From: Angiostrongylus vasorum
Taxonomy: Eukaryota > Nematoda > Chromadorea > Rhabditida > Metastrongylidae
Length of the DNA: 64,000 nt
Assembly (NCBI GenBank): GCA_018806985.1
Contig: JADANN010000369.1
Location: 930,001 to 994,000 of the forward strand
Direction: 5' to 3'
A program made the translations under genes and the position numbers. The notes beneath the pieces are model-generated. The model was not told the DNA's origin, searched no databases, and was given only the letters and a program-made list of their open reading frames with translations. Positions 11,121 to 20,879 of the stretch are shown piece after piece. Position 1 is the stretch's first letter. Each line of letters opens with the position of its first letter.

Positions 11121-11243
11121 ATGTCTACTCCTCATTTCCCCAAACGATGGTATCGTGATGTTATCGAGCTCTTATCACGACGTAGCTGTGAGCAGAGTGC
11201 GATCTGGAGCTGTCTAAATGCTTCGTTGTTGATGGATGAAGTT
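11121..11243 (+). CDS. host exon candidate
   Basis: The frame MSTPHFPKRWYRDVIELLSR continues with SCEQSAIWSCLNASLLMDEV. It has balanced, non-repetitive codon content unlike nearby T-rich open frames. It begins directly after an AG (TTTATGGCAG) and ends before GTAAAG, a possible 5' splice site that would leave a whole number of codons (41). The ATG may be the true start, with the AG as a trans- or cis-splice acceptor. I do not recognise the protein. The strand agrees with the other plus-strand exon signals at 17.5-22.9 kb, but the phase does not join directly to the 17470 exon. Confidence 0.35.
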
Positions 11244-11299
11244 GTAAAGTATGTACAATTACACCGTTCGTTTGCAAAGTTTTTCGTTGCTGTGTGAAG

Positions 11300-13200
11300 G
11301 AGACAGCTTCTAAAGAATCATTTGTATCGCCTTACAATGTGTTTACTACGAAGGTAGCAGTGATTCTCGGCACTGGTTTACCGTCAAGTAGTCTTCTGAT
11401 TGAAAGGAATGTTGAATCTCAGCCTGAGTGCATCTACTGGGGATAAGCCACCATTTTACTCACTGGTCAATACCTGGATACACCCCCAGCGGTGATTGTG
11501 CGATAAACTATCGGGTGGTCTATCTACGTAATAACCGTAACTATTTACCGCATATTCTCAGAGGCCGGTTGTAATGTTAGACATACTTTTCTCAGATCTG
11601 TGACGCCTTTCATGCGAAAAAAATGTTCGGTATCATTTTAATTCGTGTTTGATCATCGATAGTTTTATCTCAGTGTTATCACTAGAAGTGTAGAACTAAC
11701 ATTAGTCGAGAAGACCATAGCTCAATGCGCCGAATGGTGTAGATCTTTTTTCAACTAATTGTCGAATTCGTCCGACGAGACATCTGCTGAAAAGTGTGAA
11801 CAACGGCCATCGCTATGATTCTGGTTGGCAGGAGTTCATATTACAACATTCTTCCAAATTCGGCGGTGCGGGGAGATGAGGCTAAGTTCTAGTATCAGTT
11901 CACAGGGTTGTAGTTTTGTTCTCGGAAGGTCCTTTCTTTATTAAAAATGATTGATATGGAGAGCATAGCTCTAATTTGCAGTAGTAGTTCCCTTCAGAGG
12001 GGTCTTGTGGGTACGAATGAAGAACACTAATTCGCAGATATACCTACAGATTATAATTTCAGGGTCACTTAAAGTTTTTTTCACGGATTGATCATCCTCC
12101 GACAGGCAAAGTTGTTCACAAGTTTTTGATGGTTGCATAGGTTATTTTAAGTGTTCAACAGGTGTTTTAATACAACGATCTTCGACTGTCTCAGTGTTTG
12201 TTGCTGTTTACTGGTTTCTGTTTGGTATATATTGGCTTTTTGTTTGGCTTAATCAACAGCCATCCGTCGTCTGCGCGAGCTGCTCGGGTCAATCACAGCT
12301 AATGTGGTGCCGCATATGTGACCATCCGGCGAGTTTACTCGTCATGGTTAATTCAAACTATTATTATTTTCATATTAATGAAGTTAATGGAAAACAAAAA
12401 AGGCAAAGGGAAAATGAAGATGTCTTTTGCTTGTGGAAGTGTCTCACCTTGAATTTCTTCTTACCATTTCAGCTTACCATTATGTAGTTTCTACCAGTTA
12501 TTCAAGTTTTTACTGACCATAAACACACAAGCAAAAACAATTAACTGGGTACCCCTTTAAAAGCCGTCTTTCTTCTTAAGAAAGCTGAATGTAAGTTTGA
12601 TAGCTAGCTGACAATTTGTAGCCTGTACTCAGTAACTCAGCCGTCAGACGAGACAGCCACCAATTCCTGCAGCTGTTCATTTCTCCTCTTCTTTGATTTT
12701 TCAGTGCTGCCGCTGTCGAACTTCTTTTTTTCTTTTTTTGTTCTATGTTCGATATGTTCATGTATGTTGAAGCCCCTGGATGCTGTTCAATGCTGGACGT
12801 TTCACCGATACTTTCGATCGGTCCCAGTAACTTACTCAATTTCCAAGTCCACCATTGTTGTCACCGTACACCCCACTTAATTTCAACTATTTGGAAAATT
12901 TGTACCAGCATTTATTGCGTCTTCCTGAATTTTTTTCTTATGTGTTTAAATTGTTGAGCTTACACGAAATTGACAAATGAATCTTATTCGGCTAACGTTT
13001 GGACGTCTTCGTCTTTATCACAGCCGATGTCAGTCGATAGCCCACAGTTGTTCGTCTTCTCGATCTGGCTATGTCGAACAACTGAGTATCATCAACTCGG
13101 ACCATCGCCTGTGATGAAAACGAAGATGTCGAAGCGTTTGCCGAATAAAATTTCCTTGTCAATCTCGTGTATGCTGAACAGTTTAAACATATGTTGATTT
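11300..13200. other. mostly featureless; one Cys-pair open stretch
   Basis: The only item of note is about 12266-12348, a GC-richer stretch after TTAATCAACAG. It encodes two Cys pairs (CASC and CRIC, nine residues apart), which would suit a small zinc-binding knuckle. The donor (GTTAATT) is poor, so I do not call an exon. Confidence 0.3.
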
Positions 13201-13256
13201 GCCATTCCGAAGTTAAAGGGAAGTCGGTTTTTTGAAATATTTGCTTTCACCTTAAC

Positions 13257-13540
13257 GCGCGTGTGGCGCAGTGGTTGGAGGCGCCACTGCGACACACACG
13301 TGGAATCGATTCCAGCGCCCATGGCTCACCAAGCTTCCATCCATCCGGGATCGACAAATTGGTACCAGGCTTGTTTGGGTGATAGCAGCACTGGCTCGAT
13401 ACATCGGTAGGCCACCGCGAGTCATTGTAAAGGTTAGATATGCATCCAAACACCTCTAAACGATGCTTAACGAAGTCGAATGCACGGTGCATCCCTCAGG
13501 GATTGATCAACGCCGAAAGCTTTATCCTTTATCCTTTTAT
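13257..13540 (+). repeat. SINE-A, well-preserved copy
   Basis: The head GCGCGTGTGGCGCAGTGG holds the A box and GTGGAATCGATTCC the B box, about 50 bp apart. The shared central core follows (CCAAGCTTCCATCCATCC, AAATTGGTACCAGGCTTG), then the SINE-A 3' half (GATACATCGGTAGGCCACC, GAGTCATTGTAAAGG, AGGGATTGATCAACGCC). It ends in a tail of repeated TTTATCC units. Confidence 0.9.
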
Positions 13541-16500
13541 GTTTTCACCTTTACTTTGAGTTCAATATGTTGTAGTTGCTGGTTGTCCTCTCTCCTTTTT
13601 TTATGGGCATCTTTTTATTCTTACTTGTCTCCGGTCCTCTTATGCTTTGGGTAATGCAGAGCAAATCAGTGAGTAAAGCACTTCATCTGTTGGTGCTACA
13701 GCAAAATTATATGAACAAGAAAAGCAAGAGAGGCTGAAGAAACTTGCTAGATTCCACATTTTTTTTGTGAAACCTTCGTCTCCGTTTCATATGTATCAAG
13801 TACATCTTTGCTCGAATTACAAAAGTGACCTGAACATCACCCAGTTATTCTTTTGTCAACCAGGAAGTGCTAAATGCTCAGTTCCTCCTATGCTATGATC
13901 AAAGATTTCAACTACATTAGCAATTTCGCATAGTTGAGCTTCGTTTTTGAGATTCTCCATGATAGGCTTGATCATTTCCAACATATCCTGAGAGCATTCC
14001 ATTTCTGTAATCAATACTCTTAGTCATAGGCACATCGTCGTACAGCATCCTTTTCCGTTCTATCAAGCGAGCTTGAAGGGCCTAGTCACTTCAGTATTTT
14101 TTTACTTGCGCCATTTCTTCAAGCTTTATTTGTTTCTGTCGTGTTAGTTTGTTGCATCGAATAGATTCTAAACAGCTTTTAGTGCTTCTTTCCCTCCCCT
14201 TCAGCTGTCAGCGTCGTAGTGATCTATTGCTTGAAAACATTCGTGTTGTTCACATTTACCGCCGTAGTCACTAATACCACCGTCTTCTAGGATGTTTTCA
14301 ACCACAGAGGAAAAACAGTCATTAATTCGGCACGTTCTCGTCGATCCCGTGTTTTGCAGTTGCTGATCGTCCAATCCACGCTTTCTAATCAATACCACAT
14401 GAAGGTTGTTGAGACCTTTCTTCATCCCTCTTCCACAATACAACAATCGCCGTTGAGTCCAGATTCTTCACTATTTTTCCAAATTTTTCCCCGTTTCAGA
14501 ATTCCTTCATTTTCCAACTATTAATTTGGCTTTTTAATACTTCTGCGGTTGACGCTTATTGGTCAGAATGCCTATCTCAATCTCGAATAGGCGGAATTCT
14601 TTGGCGATATCCAACTTCCTCTGAAGTTGCTTTCTGATTGAATGCGGATTCTGAACACTTGGTCTGAGGAATACGTAGAAAGTATTATTGGGAGAAAAGT
14701 TGTTCCACGCTTTTAAAACGTAAACAGTTCAAATATTCTTGGAGCAAAGTCATGATAAAATGGGAACGCTACTGTTTTTAACCATTTGCAGCAGTGACGA
14801 ATTGCTGTGCAGACATTCCTATCAGAGAGCAGTCCTGTCAAGAAGGGTCATTTCGGTGGAATGTGATTAGGAATTTCAACAGTAACAGTATCAGTCTTGA
14901 CTTGCTTGACTTAGGCTTATCTTGACTTTATCTTAAACGCAAAAGAATTTTAGTACTGTTGACTACGGGATTGCTAAATATGTTTGCCAAGAGTCTTGAC
15001 TACTAATATTTATTTTCAGTAGTAATTGGAAGCCTTAAAACAAAAATAACGGTCAATTCGTAATAATAATAGCCCGTAAACCATACAGTGAATGGAGCGG
15101 GACATTAGTAAAGTCACAGTTCGTCCTGGTTGCATAGCAACAATGATCAGCGGTTCCGAAGTATATGACGGGGAATAGGGGGTATCACACTGTTCAGGTG
15201 CTGGCTATTATTAGTATTACTGGCAGAATGACCTTCGCGGGTAGTGCGGATCTCCAGTATATCACATTATTGTAGAGTTCAGCAGTATATCTTAAGCCTT
15301 CTTTGCTTACTGGTCAGAACCTTTGTAGGCAGTTGAAGACGTTGTTTTACTTTTGTCTAGGTTTGTTCAAAATTATTTTATCCGTCCACAGTGTAGTTTC
15401 CTGTCTTTTTCTTCGTGGTTCACAGCTTTGGGGAGAAAGCTACAGCACAATAGTAGAGCGCTTCTGCGTTTACGTTCTGTCCTCATGTATTCTGACGGAT
15501 TCCTTTTTAGCATTTACAAATATTGCTTGTAATCGAATAAGAAAATCTTAGTTGTTCAATGCTTTGATGAGTGCTTTTATTGCAATAGAGCTGGGAGTAT
15601 TCCATGGTCGGTTTGGAAAAAATGGCACCTCCAGCCGTAATAAGGATAAGAATGATTATTATGATTGTCGTGTTCGACGTTTTCTGAAATGCACCCTGTT
15701 CTCGTGGCGGACGAAGCATCCAGTATAGTGTGATCTTCCTAGGGATTGCAAGCGAACGTATTTGGTGGACTGCAGAAAGCAAAGAATGCTTCTGTAGTTC
15801 TCGATGCCTTGCGTTTCTCCTTGTATTTGTTGACGGATCTGACATGTTTTCAACTCCAAGTCTTCTATCCAAGCCTTCTATATTGTGGTTGCTATTGTAT
15901 GAATACGGACTCAGGTAACGTCTTACAGATACCGAATTTATTTAGGGTTAAGCTTATAGTTTGATTATATCGCCATAAGGCGTCGTTGTTCGATAGTTTC
16001 ACCGCTCGGAAGGTGTATAGGATTTTAAGAGTTGTGCTAATTAGGCGACAATCCACTCCTAGTAGAAACGACCGATTGTGGATAACTACATATCTGAACA
16101 AGTTTCACAGATTTGTAACAGAACTGGTTTTTCGACAACTGACCGTAATTTTTTGATAACGAGAGAACGCAAGCACTTAACAAACCCATGTCAACCTGCC
16201 ACATTTGGAGCGCATGCAGTTTTGCTAAGTTATAGTTTCTTGTCTTAACTTTTTGAATTAAAGCTTTCAAAAATATTAGTAAAAATTCAAAATTATAAAC
16301 GCCAAAAGGGGAGCCGGCAGCACCACTGACACATTTGGGTACACCAGTTGCTCAAAATACGAGCATCGAGTGTAAAAAAAGAAAATTTAAAGGGATTGCG
16401 TTGTGCGCTTCGACGAGTTAAAATGTCACAGTGGCTTTATCATGAGAAAACCTGCATGATGTTGGTAAATATCTCTAGATTTTCATGATTTTTTATTTCA

Positions 16501-16640
16501 TGTAATATTCACTATAAGCAGAGGTGTGCTTCTCTACAACTGAAGGGCGCCTGATTTTCCACCAGCAACATTGGCCCTGAAATCTATTCATATCGACGAT
16601 TAACTATAGCTAAGCACCTATAGCACTATAGACGATTGTT
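13541..16640. other. long stretch without recognised gene or repeat
   Basis: No shared repeat family and no convincing exon were found in about 3.1 kb. Open frames such as 15507-15872 (minus) are interrupted by low-complexity sequence and lack flanking splice sites. It may be intron or intergenic DNA between the 11.1 and 17.5 kb exon candidates. Confidence 0.4.
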
Positions 16641-16659
16641 CTGATATTTTGGCAGCAAC

Positions 16660-17015
16660 AGTTTTCCGTGTATGGCCTTTTTTCGTTGAATATTTTCTAT
16701 TAGGCGCGCGTGTAGCGCAGTGGCGACGATTTTCCATCTATGACCTTTTTTTCGTCGGATATTTTCTATTAGACGTGCGAGTAGCTCAGTGGTTAGAGAT
16801 GCTGCTATACAATGTACACGTCATCATTCGTTCTATCCTGTATTCCGGATCCCTCAACTCTTCTATGTTTCTGGAATCGGCAAATTGGTATCATACTTTT
16901 AGGACACTGGAAGTCATTATATAGGCCGAGTATGCATTCAGTCACTCAATGGTTCTTGATGAAGGTGAATGGGTGGCGCATCCATCAGCGATTGATCAAC
17001 GTAGAGATCTTTATC
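16660..17015 (+). repeat. SINE-A copy with duplicated flank plus head
   Basis: A block of about 65 bp made of 5' flank plus the SINE head occurs twice in a row: 16666-16729 (TATGGCCTTTTTTCG... GTAGCGCAGTGG) and 16730-16793 (TATGACCTTTTTTTCG... GTAGCTCAGTGG). Only the second is followed by a full, diverged SINE body (AATCGGCAAATTGGTATC, GTATGCATTCAGTCACTC, GCGATTGATCAACGTAG). Confidence 0.75.
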
Positions 17016-17469
17016 AATTTTTTATTTCTATCTTATTTTTTGGTGTTTCTGCTCAATTCTATGAGAAAAAGAATTGTTATTTCCTCATTTCATGGCATCA
17101 AATTTCCAACATATTCTTTAATTTTGGAATGAGTTTCAAATTACATTTTCTCACATTTAACAATTACTAGGTAGACTCTGGGATTTACCACTCTTTATTC
17201 TCTTCTGATTGTTCAATAAAATTGTGTTCTTGTTGTTATAGCCATGTTGTTTACTATTCATAGCCGTGTTGTTTACTATTCTTATGCCCGTTTCTGTAGT
17301 GCGTTATCGCTGAGTGATGGGAAATCCATCCATCAACGACCTATCGATTTTCCTTCATCATGTGGTGCATGAAGCTTATCAGCTCTTATCATTTCTATTT
17401 TGCTAGAAAAACAACAAAACTGTGCTCTCACGCACATTTCGTTCTCGAACGTTTTTTTGTCGCTTTCAG

Positions 17470-17573
17470 AGTTGGCTGTTTTCCATACATCAAGTATCAC
17501 TGCACACAGAGACCAGTTCAGGATCTTAGCGTTGAGAACAATTTATATCGCCTCATCACCATAGCGAATCTAG
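17470..17573 (+). CDS. host exon, penultimate, unknown protein
   Basis: The exon lies between a strong 3' splice site (GTCGCTTTCAG) and a consensus 5' splice site (TAG|GTAAGT). The frame gives VGCFPYIKYHCTQRPVQDLS and then VENNLYRLITIANL, ending in codon phase 1 so that the next G comes across the junction. It joins in frame to the exon at 18052-18176, where the combined protein continues GLPCLLYGLAARCL. The junction falls inside a hydrophobic segment (LITIANLGLPCLLYGLAA) that could be a membrane helix. I do not recognise the family. Upstream exons were not found; this one needs two bases of a codon from an earlier exon. Confidence 0.6.
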
Positions 17574-18051
17574 GTAAGTACTGTCGCAACAGTGGCTAGT
17601 TGGGTTGTTGATTAAGTGAAGGAATCGCAGCTGGCAGCACCGGATCTCAATGTTGTCATTTTAACAAACAAATGTAGACGAATTCATATCGATATGATTT
17701 CTCCCTAAATGCAAAATGTCATTTCTCTTCTCTGAATTGTCGTTTATTTTTTCAGTTTACCGCTCTCACAGAGAGAATTCTATCTGGTTTCCACTAGCTT
17801 AAATGCTTTAGTCTTCATGAATAACGGTGACACACTGAAATCGTCTCAGTGTCCTCTTGTGTTTCGGGAACATGACCTCCACGTGTTCTTTTTTTTCTTT
17901 TAATCTTGATCATGTGGTTTTATAAAGATGGTTTGGGTGATAAGCGCATAAGACAGAAGGACATATTGAGAAGGACAGGCAGAACACTACATTCCATGGA
18001 ATCCTCGTCCACTCATACATTTCTTTGAATGAGTTTCACTTCTATTTTCAG

Positions 18052-18176
18052 GACTCCCATGTCTGTTATATGGACTGGCGGCACGTTGTCTAATAAAGCA
18101 CACTGAAACTATCGAAGACGAGCAGACGGGCAAAACTGTCAGAGTGCACTTTCTAATCAAAGAGGACCATAACTGA
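18052..18176 (+). CDS. host terminal exon, unknown small membrane protein
   Basis: The exon follows a textbook nematode 3' splice site (CTATTTTCAG) and reads LPCLLYGLAARCLIKHTETI and then EDEQTGKTVRVHFLIKEDHN before a TGA stop. Its phase matches the donor at 17573 exactly. The C-terminal tail after the hydrophobic segment is charged and presumably outside the membrane. A poly(A) signal context (GAATAAAATAAAG) lies about 260 bp downstream, near 18432-18444, which would make a short 3' UTR. The intron between the two exons is 478 bp. Confidence 0.6.
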
Positions 18177-18431
18177 GTATGTTCAGAAGAGCTAGTTTAC
18201 GTTTAAACATTTTTTCCTTGAGCATATTTCCGCAACTAAAAGTACGATTTTTGACTTAGGTGGAAGGTTTCCTGGTACTAGCCACTAAATGAAAGCTGTA
18301 TGAATTCTGCTTTGTTTTCCAGAATCTGTGTGAATATATAGACTGTTCAGTATTCTTTGCACAAGCTAACAATGAGCACTTTAGTTGTTGTGTTCTCATT
18401 GTATTGAAGCAGAATGGATTTGGTTTTCCTG

Positions 18432-18444
18432 AATAAAATAAAGG
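18432..18444 (+). terminator. candidate poly(A) signal
   Basis: AATAAA, overlapping a second copy of the same kind, lies downstream of the stop codon at 18176 on the same strand. This is the expected place for the 3' end of the gene whose last exon is 18052-18176. Confidence 0.4.
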
Positions 18445-18758
18445 ATGGGAAAGATTTTTAGATTGACCAATGTATTTGAGATGCGTTTACACATTTGAAT
18501 TCCACTTATAAATTCGGTGAGTCAGTGGATGGGAGTTCGGCTAGTAGCAGTAATTTCACGGTGTTCCACCTATATCCAAGTCAGCAGTTCATCATTTCAG
18601 AAGGTGACAGGAGAGCGTGATTTGTTTCTAAACGTGGAATACACAATGTGATTACAATGGAAGAGAAGTGTAAAACAAATCACTTGTTTAATAATGTCTT
18701 ATGAACGGTCTTTGTTCAAGTTAGCGCGAGGTTGGTATCTTTTCTTCCTCAAATACTA

Positions 18759-18800
18759 TGGCTGACGTTTCGGTGATTTCGCCTACTTCCCAGCTTAGGC
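18759..18800 (-). ncRNA. decayed hammerhead-like motif (PLE derivative, left repeat)
   Basis: On the minus strand GAAAC and GTCAGCC are intact, but the first core is rearranged (GGGAAGT) and stem II (GGCG-AAAT-CACC) has one mismatch. It is probably inactive. Confidence 0.4.
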
Positions 18801-18878
18801 GTACTGTATCATACCATATTTTATTATAAGCATTATAGCACTTCTTTTAAGATTTTTTGTAAGAGCCGCTATTAAAAA

Positions 18879-19370
18879 ATGCTTAAAAACAGCTTTGGAG
18901 AACGTTTGTATTTGGCAGTTATAGATATTCGACCTAGCACTTTACGTCGTCATTTGGTTCGGAACCGCATCTGTGACAGTGTATGTGGAGCAGAGGATTG
19001 CGTGGTTTGTCTTAACGGTAGAGACAAAGACTGCAAGGATTCAGGTACAATATACCTGGTCTCTTGTAAGATATGCGGCTGTGGATACATAGGCGAAACG
19101 GGAAGACCACTTTGTATCCGCATAAGAGAACACGTAGATGAAATTTCGAACGCTGGACAATGTTCCTTTCTAAGTACATATAGGGCACAGAGGGAACAAC
19201 GGTGACGATTTTGAGATAGTAGTCCCAGTCCTAGGGGTAGGAATCTAAACGATCTGCGCGCAAATTCGTTGGGCTTTTTGGACAAATTTCAAGAATCAAA
19301 AGCAATAGGAAGGGAGAGTGCGACTATCACACATGATATGGGGCCTTATCTCAGACCGATTTTCTGAGCT
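18879..19370 (+). pseudogene. PLE GIY-YIG endonuclease remnant
   Basis: The open frame 18879-19205 starts MLKNSFGERLYLAVIDIRPS and contains LVRNRICDSVCGAEDCVVCL, with the Cys pairs that precede the nuclease. The GIY-YIG core follows as TIYLVSCKICGCGYIGETGR and then RIREHV. After about 19195 the homologous frame shifts (DDFEIVVPVL and later residues lie in another frame), and a stop follows. Homology to the large PLE at 3770-4265 is clear across its length, but RT motifs A to C are missing. The ATG used here is only the first in-frame one. Confidence 0.7.
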
Positions 19371-19459
19371 AAAAGTTTTTGGGTTGGTTTTTCAATAAGA
19401 TCTTTACTGGAATTAGAAAATATTAACCGAATAATGAAATGTAGTGTAGTATAGCACGT

Positions 19460-19502
19460 CTAAGCTCTAAGGAAAGCGAAATCGCTGACACGTCAGCCAT
19501 CG
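19460..19502 (+). ncRNA. decayed hammerhead-like motif (PLE derivative, right repeat)
   Basis: The cores are mutated (CTAAGGA and GACA), but stem II is still fully paired, AGCG-AAAT-CGCT. Relative to the GGCG-CGCC form at 4.46 kb, both bases of the outer pair changed, G-C to A-U. That supports past selection on the hairpin. Confidence 0.45.
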
Positions 19503-19612
19503 TATTTGAAAAGGAAGAGATACCAATCGCTCGCTGACTTGAACAAGGACAAGCCGTAGGATGTTACTGATTATTCATGCCGAAGTTAAGTGAAGTCGGT
19601 CTTTCGAAACCA

Positions 19613-20227
19613 CTTGATTATTTATTAGATTTGGTAATGCGAACAGAGAATGCAAAGTTAGATCGGTTTAGAACTACCTTACGAACACTCGACATCATCA
19701 CTCGACCGAAGTGACGTCTATTCCAATAACTGGTAGTAACTTTTATGACATGCAGAACACCACCAGATGTATATATCCAATCCATACTTTGTTACGTGGT
19801 GTTACATGTGACCTAACTAAGCTCACATTATTTCTTCCCTCACCCTCCAAAAAACATCTAGCTGAAATTCTTGAAAACTTTAATGCGTTCTGATGGTAAC
19901 AATTGCTTTAACAGATTGTGAAATTAAGTACGTAGTCATTAGATTTGCTATATTGACGATGTTAGTAACCTCGAGTACACTTGAACTCCTAAATATTAAG
20001 CGAGTTTGTGGAAATAGCCATTCACTTTGTATAACAGTTTATTCATGATCAAGTTAGAAGTCTTCAACCAAAGTAAACACACTCTGGTAATATAGGAACC
20101 CATGCTCTGCACTCGACTTATAATCATTGAGGAAAAGTTACTCTTTACTTACGTTTCTTTGCTGTGTTTGAAAAAACAGTTTTTTTAGTAGTTGTGCAAG
20201 AAATGCAATTTTTTACTTTTTTCTTAG
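19613..20227. other. no feature seen
   Basis: T- and A-rich sequence leading to the acceptor TTTTTTCTTAG at about 20217-20227. Confidence 0.35.
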
Positions 20228-20360
20228 AGATATTACTACAGTGCTTTGAAGATAGCAACAGTATGGTATCACCATCCTGCTGTTTGGAATATCGACCGAC
20301 GGCTACACTTTTGGCGATTCTGCTATTCATTGTGTTTCCGTTCGTTTACCTGACAGGAAA
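20228..20360 (+). CDS. host exon with membrane segment, unknown protein
   Basis: It follows a T-rich 3' splice site (TTTTTTCTTAG), and an ATG at 20261 begins MVSPSCCLEYRPTATLLAIL. A hydrophobic run LLAILLFIVFPFVYL then forms one likely transmembrane helix, ending in TGK at a possible donor (AAAG|GTAATG). Phase is 0. Joined to the segment opening at 20436, the protein would be single-pass with a charged tail. The frame is also open upstream of the ATG to the splice site (ILLQCFEDSNS), so the start may lie in an earlier exon. I do not recognise the family. Confidence 0.4.
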
Positions 20361-20435
20361 GGTAATGTGGAAAAAAATTGAGGAAGAACACTGTAGAACT
20401 TTAATTGTTTGGCTGAATTAAAGCGGCAAGTCTAG

Positions 20436-20879
20436 GTTGTTGGAACGGTGCTGAGAGTACTGTTACGAGTTCTACGAGGCTTGTGCAGGATTTTATTGTG
20501 GGATGAAGAAGACTATGATGAGGAAAATGAGAAAATGAGGCTTGAACAACTGTATATAGAACAAGAGAAGAAGGATGCACTGCACAGACGTCACGAGAAA
20601 CGAGGGAGAAAGCGAGTTAACGGAACGGCAAATGAGTGTGCCACTAGGAGCACAAAGATAACGTCATTGGTGACGAAGAGAATCTCGTGCAGTGGTACAG
20701 CAGAGCGCGTGCAATCTTCGGACATCAGCGAGTCACTGAACTCCGAATGTAATACGGTAGAGCAAGGAGCAACGCAACCGCTTGCTGACCACAGTGAGGG
20801 CAGTACTGTAGCAAATGGTCACGTTCATGTATTACGGGGACTGAATCAAGGAGATGCTGAGGATCCGACAATAACCTGA
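20436..20879 (+). CDS. host terminal exon, acidic/basic charged tail
   Basis: This 148-codon open stretch follows TCTAG at 20435 and ends with TGA. It begins VVGTVLRVLLRVLRGLCRIL, then an acidic block WDEEDYDEENEKMR, then a charged segment (LEQLYIEQEKKDALHRRHEK, RGRKRV) likely to form a helix or short coiled coil. A Ser/Thr-rich C-terminal part ends EDPTIT. Composition is clearly protein-like and unlike the T-rich noise around it. Joining in phase 0 to 20228-20360 would use a 75-bp intron with a poor acceptor. Alternatively a frame beginning within this stretch is the real start. The protein is not recognised. Confidence 0.45.
   Translation, partial: VVGTVLRVLLRVLRGLCRILLWDEEDYDEENEKMRLEQLYIEQEKKDALHRRHEKRGRKRVNGTANECATRSTKITSLVTKRISCSGTAERVQSSDISESLNSECNTVEQGATQPLADHSEGSTVANGHVHVLRGLNQGDAEDPTIT

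Larger units (their letters stand above)
18690..19612 (+). mobile_element. short PLE derivative with GIY-YIG but no RT
   Basis: Inverted terminal repeats (about 18707-18830 against 19440-19560, sharing GTTCAAGT, TTGGTATC and ATGGCTGACG) enclose only the endonuclease part of a PLE. An outer segment like that of the large PLE (GCCGAAGTTAAGTGAAGTCG) follows at 19580-19600. The terminal repeats are a different subfamily from those at 2.3 and 4.5 kb. The RT-coding region is absent, so this is either an internally deleted copy or a short element depending on others. Confidence 0.7.

Noticed and set aside
12266..12348. Zinc-knuckle exon (CASC, CRIC)
   Set aside because: GC-rich and open, but the donor site is poor and no neighbouring exon joins in phase.
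13257..13330. tRNA gene in the SINE-A heads
   Set aside because: A and B boxes are present, but the same head repeats many times followed by the same SINE body, and no clean cloverleaf with a standard T-loop could be drawn.
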